11,327 nucleotides of DNA from an uncultured Clostridium sp. Lineage in GTDB: Bacteria > Bacillota > Clostridia > Lachnospirales > Lachnospiraceae. Each line of letters begins with the position of its first letter. The first letter of the stretch is position 1. The stretch lies in the NCBI GenBank assembly GCA_902464345.1, contig CABQJA010000060.1, positions 1 to 11,327 of the forward strand. Direction: 5' to 3'. Shown here piece after piece: positions 7,085 to 11,327 of the stretch. The notes under the pieces are model-generated. The model was not told where the DNA came from. It was given only the letters and a program-made list of their open reading frames with translations, and did no database searches. The translations under genes and the position numbers were made by a program.

Positions 7085-9124
7085 TTACAAGCCAAAGCTC
7101 TTTACAATCTTCTGGAACTCCGGACAGCCCGCAAATGCCCGCAAAACACTCTTACGGCTCTCACCGCTGTTCAGACGATTTACCCAGTATTTCAATCCTG
7201 CCGAATCCGCTTCACGTCCCATAAATGTACGATATAATACCTTTACAAAATTAGTATTATTTAATTTCTTGTTAGTGAACTCCGGTGTAAAGAAGAATGC
7301 TTCTGCAACAGCAACCGGTGTTCTCTTCTTGTTATTGATTTCACTGGTCCAGTACTTTAATCCGGCTGCTTCCGGATTACGTCCCAATGCCTTGGTATAG
7401 ATCCGGGCTACATATGCTTCGGTATTTGTATACTTCTTTGTCTTGGTAAAGCCCTTGATGCAGAAGTTATAACCCATCTTACTTACATCCTGCCACTGAC
7501 TGGTTGAACTGCCTGACTTAGCATAGCTCTGACCTGCAGATGCTACGTTGGTTGCAGTAAACCAGTTGGTTCTTGTAGATTTACCGTCTGCCATAGCAAC
7601 CGCTTTTCCACTCGTTGCCTGATAAATAACTACGATTGAGAACTTGGTTCCCTTGGTCAGTTCTACTGATTTTGGCAATACTGCCGTGTGGAAGCCCGGA
7701 GCCGGTTTATTAATCGTTTTTGATGTTACTAACGTTCCGGATGTCGGTCCACTCTTAGCATTCTTATATACCTTAATCGTTACCTTGTAATTAGAATCTA
7801 CTACTCCATAACCGACTGCCTTCAGGTCTTCTGTGCTCTTTGATGTAAATACATTTGCCGCATATATTGTGTTGCTGCCAAATGTAGCACCGCCACCGGA
7901 GGTAGCGCCATCGTACTGATAGTTTCTGTTGTAGGTAGAAGCCTTTGCATAATCAAAGAACTTGGCAGTCATGCTCTTTAATACAGAGTCTTCATAGGAA
8001 ATCCAGAAGTAACCATTGTTACCCCAGCCGGTTCCCCAGCTGTTCTTAACCAGCCATGCACCGTTAGAGCTCGGCTTATAGTATCCGAAATTATTCTTGC
8101 TGTAATTATCATCCCAGCCTACGATGGTGATCTCATGGTTCGATGAAGTACCGTATGGCTTATAATAAGCGCCTGTAGAGCTATTGTAATAGTAGTTATC
8201 ATGATAGTAGCTGGCCGCACATGCACCATATGCTTTTAACATTGTCTTTACTGCATTTCGATTCTGCATAGGAATCCATGATGTATTCTCCAGATGGAAC
8301 AAACTCTTATATGCCAGAGAACTGCTGACTGACATATACTCACTTGCTCTTGAATAAGCGAGTGTGCTCTCAGCTACAGGACCTGCCCAGGTTGCCAGCT
8401 TTAAGCCTGCCAGCTGTGAGTTACCACCCTCCAGCCAGCTGCCGGAATGTACGAAGCTGTCGCCTTTGGTTCCGCCAAGCGGATCTGTCACACTATGTGA
8501 CATGAAATATGCCAGATGCAGCTCAGATAAATTACACTTGCTGGTTGCCAATCCCTCTCTCCATAAGCTGGACTCAGATGCTGCTATCGTTGCAAATGAC
8601 CAGCAGGTACCATATGGATCCTGGTTCTTTACACTCGTTCTGTATGGAGATGTCCACTTGCTCTCTAAACCGGTGTCTGCATCTTCTTCATCTAAGGCTG
8701 ACACCCGATAAACATCATCTGTATAAGACGGTGCCACTACAGACTCATATGTCAGTCCATCACCTAAGTCTACAGAATTAACAGTATAAGTACCATCCTC
8801 AATGACAGGCTCTATCTCCTCTGTCACTCCTTCTGCAGATACTTCGGTCGTGTCTTCCGTAAAATCCTCTACGGTTGTTTCGGTTGTATCATCAAACTCA
8901 TACAGCATATCAATGCCGGCTGTAGATGATTCATCCGTGGTATCCTCGGTAGTATCCTCGGTTGCTTCGGTTGTCTCGGTTGTTTCAGTATCTTCGGTTG
9001 ATACTTCGGTTGTCACTTCGGTTGTGCTCTCTGTGACATTCTGAGCGAATGCTGAACTGGTAGCACCCGGTGTTGTCAACATAAGAGCCGCTGCTAAAAC
9101 TCCAGCCAAAATTCTTCTTCTCAT
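7085..9124 (-). CDS. Secreted papain-family (C1) cysteine peptidase with Thr/Glu-rich N-terminal region and C-terminal DUF4214 (679 aa)
   Basis: This is an extracellular cysteine peptidase, paralogous to the one encoded at the other end of the cluster. Residues 1-27 are a signal peptide (cleavage probably after AFA). Residues about 29-105 are an acidic low-complexity stretch dominated by Thr, Glu and Asp, followed by a further 50 acidic residues that may be the pro-region. The C1 domain covers about 155-385: Gln168 and Cys174 in NQDPYGTCWSF, His330 in SNHEITIVGWDD and Asn361 in KNSWGTGWG form an intact active site. A lectin-like beta domain (about 400-560) and DUF4214 (about 566-679) complete it; unlike its paralogue it has no Big_2. 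The ATG at 9124 has GAAGGAGGAA just upstream. It lies 99 bp after the glycosyltransferase gene, with no clear promoter or terminator between, so co-transcription is possible. Substrate unknown. Confidence 0.93.
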   Translation of the reverse strand: MRRRILAGVLAAALMLTTPGATSSAFAQNVTESTTEVTTEVSTEDTETTETTEATEDTTEDTTDESSTAGIDMLYEFDDTTETTVEDFTEDTTEVSAEGVTEEIEPVIEDGTYTVNSVDLGDGLTYESVVAPSYTDDVYRVSALDEEDADTGLESKWTSPYRTSVKNQDPYGTCWSFATIAASESSLWREGLATSKCNLSELHLAYFMSHSVTDPLGGTKGDSFVHSGSWLEGGNSQLAGLKLATWAGPVAESTLAYSRASEYMSVSSSLAYKSLFHLENTSWIPMQNRNAVKTMLKAYGACAASYYHDNYYYNSSTGAYYKPYGTSSNHEITIVGWDDNYSKNNFGYYKPSSNGAWLVKNSWGTGWGNNGYFWISYEDSVLKSMTAKFFDYAKASTYNRNYQYDGATSGGGATFGSNTIYAANVFTSKSTEDLKAVGYGVVDSNYKVTIKVYKNAKSGPTSGTLVTSKTINKPAPGFHTAVLPKSVELTKGTKFSIVVIYQATSGKAVAMADGKSTRTNWFTATNVASAGQSYAKSGSSTSQWQDVSKMGYNFCIKGFTKTKKYTNTEAYVARIYTKALGRNPEAAGLKYWTSEINNKKRTPVAVAEAFFFTPEFTNKKLNNTNFVKVLYRTFMGREADSAGLKYWVNRLNSGESRKSVLRAFAGCPEFQKIVKSFGL
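8810..9040 (-). repeat. Degenerate repeat encoding the Thr/Glu-rich region of the C1 peptidase
   Basis: The minus strand repeats imperfect ACCGAA/ACCGAG hexamers mixed with GAT and ACT codons, encoding runs such as TTEVTTEVSTED and TTETTEATEDTTED. The densest part is about 8927-9031. Repeats whose unit is a multiple of three can change in length without a frameshift. Thr-rich secreted segments can be sites of O-glycosylation in other bacteria; nothing here shows that it occurs. Confidence 0.75.
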
Positions 9125-9190
9125 CTTATTCCTCCTTCTCTCATACCTTGTTCTTGTTTATTTCCAGATGTCTGCATACCCACATCAGTC

Positions 9191-9202
9191 TGACAGCTGT
9201 CA
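9191..9202. promoter_or_regulatory. Perfect 12-bp palindrome upstream of the T/E-rich C1 peptidase gene
   Basis: TGACAGCTGTCA reads identically on both strands and lies in the 99-bp gap between the glycosyltransferase stop and the peptidase start, about 67 bases before the ATG. With no unpaired centre it is a poor RNA hairpin and no T-run follows, so a dimeric regulator site is likelier than a terminator. Chance occurrence is also possible. I see no convincing promoter in this gap. Confidence 0.3.
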
Positions 9203-9223
9203 TCCCTGCTGCTTATGTATCCA

Positions 9224-10492
9224 TCATGTGAAATCATGCTCGATCTCGCCGATCCGCTGCTTAATCGCACGAACCGCCTGTTCCATGCCAAGCTTCTCCT
9301 CAATGTAAGCCTTTCCATCCTCCGCAAGTCTTCGGTAATACTCCGGATTCTCTTTCAGCTTCTTCATATAAGCGGCTGCTGTATCAATATTTGCATCGGC
9401 CCAGCGCGCTCCTTTCTCATATGGCGGACTGCTCTTTTCCAGTGTGGTAAATGTATAATCTACCATACATGCCACATCCGAATTCATAAATTCTGTATTG
9501 GACGACCAGTCTGTGGCAATACATGGTGTACCGTTTAACATTGCTTCTGCCATAACCAGTCCAAATCCTTCCGCCCGGTGAAGGGATACAAATACATCCA
9601 CTTCCCGGATCAGGCTGTTTACCACAACCTTGTCCATAACCTCGGTTATATAATAAATATTGGAATATTCTTTTAACTGCTCCTGCAGGACATCCAGATC
9701 CTCTTTTCTCGGATTATTCATCTTAAGCACCAGTCCGACAGACTGATCCTCCGGTGAAAATGCCTGACAGAATGCTTTCAGTGCTCCGACCGGATTCTTG
9801 CGATCCATGGTACTGTTTGTATCATACATAACCAGAAACAGAAATCTGTCTTCCGGTAATTTGAAATAGGCTCTGTTATACTGTGGTTCTGTCGGTGCCG
9901 TTACGCAATACGGAATCGTAATGACCGGCTTGTCCGTCACCTTACGGATGCAGGAACTGGTAAACTCTGACGGCGTCCAGATTTCATCCACCAGATCCAG
10001 ACTCTTCATCCAGTCCTGTGGAAACTCCTCCAGCTCCCATAACCAGAATGCTATATTATACCGGTAATCCCATACCTCCGGCTCTTCCTTCATATATGCC
10101 ATAATCAGATCCAACGGCTCAATATGAAGCAGATTAATTCCATATCGCGGCTGTTCCTCAATCTTATGATCCCAGCTGCGTTCCTCTGCCCGTAGCTTTC
10201 CATCCAGCAGGAAATCCCGGATCATATACGGCATTCCGGTATGCTCCAGCTCATCTGCCAGTAACCGGCAGCTCTGTCCTAAACCGATCTCTGCCCGGAT
10301 ACATCCGATCAGATTGATTCCCGGCTCGTAATGCCCCGGTTCATATGGGTGCCGCTTGCGATTCTGCATTCGCTTCAGCTCCCGCTCCTGAACCTTGTCC
10401 TTCATATATCGAAGAAGCTTCATCGGTACTACCTTAACAAGAACCGGCCGCATCTTCTCGGATAAATCTATAATCTTTTTTGATAAACTCAT
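9224..10492 (-). CDS. GT4-type glycosyltransferase (GT-B fold), 422 aa
   Basis: This is a cytoplasmic or membrane-associated retaining glycosyltransferase that would add a sugar from a nucleotide donor to a growing glycan. The C-terminal half has the family-4 signature E308-x7-E316 within SLHRAEGFGLVMAEAM, followed by GTPCIATDWSSNTEFM. The N-terminal half has a glycine-rich acceptor-domain motif, INLIGCIRAEIGLGQSCRLL (59-78). The first 47 residues are basic and amphipathic (KKIIDLSEKMRPVLVKVVPM), fitting membrane association; there is no signal peptide. The start at 10492 has GGAG seven bases upstream, located just after the transaldolase stop (13 bp apart); a longer reading would overlap that gene. 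It may serve synthesis of the polysaccharide exported by the permease at the other end of the window, or another glycan. Donor and acceptor are not predictable. Confidence 0.9.
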   Translation of the reverse strand: MSLSKKIIDLSEKMRPVLVKVVPMKLLRYMKDKVQERELKRMQNRKRHPYEPGHYEPGINLIGCIRAEIGLGQSCRLLADELEHTGMPYMIRDFLLDGKLRAEERSWDHKIEEQPRYGINLLHIEPLDLIMAYMKEEPEVWDYRYNIAFWLWELEEFPQDWMKSLDLVDEIWTPSEFTSSCIRKVTDKPVITIPYCVTAPTEPQYNRAYFKLPEDRFLFLVMYDTNSTMDRKNPVGALKAFCQAFSPEDQSVGLVLKMNNPRKEDLDVLQEQLKEYSNIYYITEVMDKVVVNSLIREVDVFVSLHRAEGFGLVMAEAMLNGTPCIATDWSSNTEFMNSDVACMVDYTFTTLEKSSPPYEKGARWADANIDTAAAYMKKLKENPEYYRRLAEDGKAYIEEKLGMEQAVRAIKQRIGEIEHDFT

Positions 10493-10505
10493 ATCTGAAC
10501 TCCGA

Positions 10506-11165
10506 CTACTGCTCTTCGCCGATTGCAGAAAGATAATCTTTTCTGAACTTCTCGATTCCGGCATCTGTCAATGGGTGATGGATCATCTGCACCAGTACCT
10601 TATACGGAACCGTTGCAATATCCGCTCCTGCCAGTGCACATTCTGTCACATGCACCGGATTTCTCACGCTTGCCGCAATAATCTCCGTCTGCAGATCCGT
10701 ATAACTCAGTATCTCTGCGATATTCCGGATCAGATCCATACCGGACATACTGATGTCATCAATTCTTCCGATAAACGGCGATACATAAGCCGCACCTGCT
10801 CTGGCTGCCAGTAACGCCTGATTGGCAGAAAAGATCAGTGTCATATTGACCTTAATGCCCTCGGATGATAATACCTTACAGGTCTTTAATCCTTCCTCTG
10901 TCATCGGCACCTTCACTACCATGTTCGGATGAATGGCTGCAATCGTCCGTCCTTCTGCTATCATTTCTTCTGCTGTCGTAGAAGTAGCCTTTACCTCTCC
11001 GCTGATCGGTCCGTCCACAATGGATGCGATCTCCTGGATTACGGTTCCAAAATCTCTTCCTGACTTTGCGATCAGGGATGGATTTGTCGTAACTCCACAT
11101 ATAATTCCCATATCATTGGCGGAACGAATCTCTTCTACCTCTGCTGTATCAATAAAAAACTTCAT
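10506..11165 (-). CDS. tal: Small transaldolase of the FSA/TalC family (219 aa)
   Basis: This is a cytoplasmic class I aldolase-fold enzyme of the pentose phosphate pathway, moving a dihydroxyacetone unit between sugar phosphates through a Schiff base. Its length is typical of the small transaldolase/fructose-6-phosphate aldolase group. The Schiff-base lysine is Lys85 in MVVKVPMT; FIDTAEVEEI at the start and GVTTNPSLIAK (24-34) are family signatures. Two positions separate the activities: E. coli FSA has Gln59 and Tyr131, whereas this protein has Glu57 in SGEVKA and Phe131 in YVSPFIGRID, the transaldolase-type pair, so transaldolase is the better call even though automatic annotation may say fsa. 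The ATG at 11165 is preferred because GGAGGAAG ends five bases before it; the TTG at 11180 overlaps that binding site. The glycosyltransferase follows after 13 bp. Confidence 0.92.
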   Translation of the reverse strand: MKFFIDTAEVEEIRSANDMGIICGVTTNPSLIAKSGRDFGTVIQEIASIVDGPISGEVKATSTTAEEMIAEGRTIAAIHPNMVVKVPMTEEGLKTCKVLSSEGIKVNMTLIFSANQALLAARAGAAYVSPFIGRIDDISMSGMDLIRNIAEILSYTDLQTEIIAASVRNPVHVTECALAGADIATVPYKVLVQMIHHPLTDAGIEKFRKDYLSAIGEEQ

Positions 11166-11170
11166 CTTGT

Positions 11171-11178
11171 CTTCCTCC
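11171..11178 (-). promoter_or_regulatory. Ribosome binding site deciding the transaldolase start
   Basis: GGAGGAAG on the minus strand lies five bases before the ATG at 11165. It excludes the in-frame TTG at 11180, which abuts and overlaps it. Confidence 0.85.
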
Positions 11179-11213
11179 AAACCGTCCCTCTAATAATAGA
11201 CGAATTTATATTC

Positions 11214-11242
11214 AGTTTAACTCTTTCTATTGTAAAATGCAA
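11214..11242 (-). promoter_or_regulatory. Possible promoter of the transaldolase-glycosyltransferase unit
   Basis: TTGCAT (11237-11242), a 17-base spacer and TAAACT (11214-11219) make a weak sigma-A-like pair, three and four of six positions. A TATTAT closer to the gene is an alternative -10 with a poorer -35. The 11166-11272 gap is AT-rich and is where a promoter would be expected. I see no riboswitch or strong hairpin in it. Confidence 0.3.
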
Positions 11243-11272
11243 GGGAACACATGGAAAATTTAGGTTTTGCAA

Positions 11273-11327
11273 CTAAAATTCACGCAGGCTGACGATTCCC
11301 TTTTCCAGCAGAATATCCGGATAATAG
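11273..11327 (-). CDS. Possible C-terminal end of an unidentified gene, cut by window edge
   Basis: One minus-strand frame reads YYPDILLEKGIVSLREF and then TAG at 11273-11275. The composition looks like a genuine protein tail, but 17 residues cannot be assigned to a family. A second frame also stops nearby, so this is only a plausible call. No clear terminator follows before the transaldolase gene. Confidence 0.35.
   Translation of the reverse strand, partial: YYPDILLEKGIVSLREF

Noticed and set aside
744..7429. The four DUF4214 segments as a mobile or CRISPR-like DNA repeat
   Set aside because: The similarity follows protein codons, with many silent differences and no flanking inverted repeats, target duplications or spacers; these are paralogous domains.
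8802..9044. Plus-strand Ser/Val-rich open frame
   Set aside because: It is the antisense of the Thr/Glu repeat (GGTTGT and CGGTTG units) and not a separate gene.
9121..9327. Minus-strand 68-codon frame overlapping the end of the glycosyltransferase gene
   Set aside because: Most of it is another frame of the glycosyltransferase and it then crosses the intergenic gap into the peptidase start; no ribosome binding site or protein-like composition.
11250..11278. AT-rich imperfect inverted repeat after the possible partial gene
   Set aside because: Only about five pairs can form and there is no GC-rich stem or T-run, so I do not call a terminator.

Overview
All recognisable genes in this window lie on the minus strand, so the biological order runs from high to low coordinates. 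The strong AGGAGG-type ribosome binding sites, sigma-A-like promoters, intermediate base composition and a Gram-positive style secretome (C1 peptidases, GH5 endoglucanase-type enzymes, Big_2 repeats, C-terminal DUF4214) suggest a gut or rumen Clostridia, most likely Lachnospiraceae. I cannot name the genus from this sequence alone.

Right part (about 9.2-11.3 kb): the possible tail of an unknown gene at the edge, then a small transaldolase-family enzyme whose active-site residues point to transaldolase rather than fructose-6-phosphate aldolase. Thirteen bases later comes a cytoplasmic GT4-type glycosyltransferase.

Central part (about 0.74-9.1 kb): four consecutive secreted multidomain enzymes. 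In transcription order they are a C1-family cysteine peptidase with a long Thr/Glu-rich N-terminal region; a GH5 enzyme with two DUF4214 units; a second, nearly identical GH5 enzyme with three Big_2 domains; and a second C1 peptidase with one Big_2 domain. Although the catalytic domains are unrelated, all four end in the same roughly 110-residue DUF4214 module. Each has a Cys exactly 12 residues before the last residue and ends in Phe-Gly-Leu. I see no LPXTG, SLH or dockerin sequence in any of them, so this module is the obvious candidate for whatever localises them.

Left part (1-664): the N-terminal 221 residues of a Wzm/TagG-like polysaccharide ABC exporter permease, cut by the window edge.

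Three transcription units are suggested. Transaldolase, glycosyltransferase and the first peptidase may form one, ending at a hairpin at 7015-7042. The two GH5 genes and the second peptidase form the next, with gaps of 23 and 35 bp, from a promoter that overlaps the U-tract side of that terminator. The exporter permease starts from its own promoter with a perfect TATAAT. The main hypothesis, which is inference, is that this is a surface-enzyme island: glycan-active and proteolytic enzymes share one C-terminal targeting module and are encoded beside the glycosyltransferase and exporter of a cell-surface polysaccharide they may bind or remodel.
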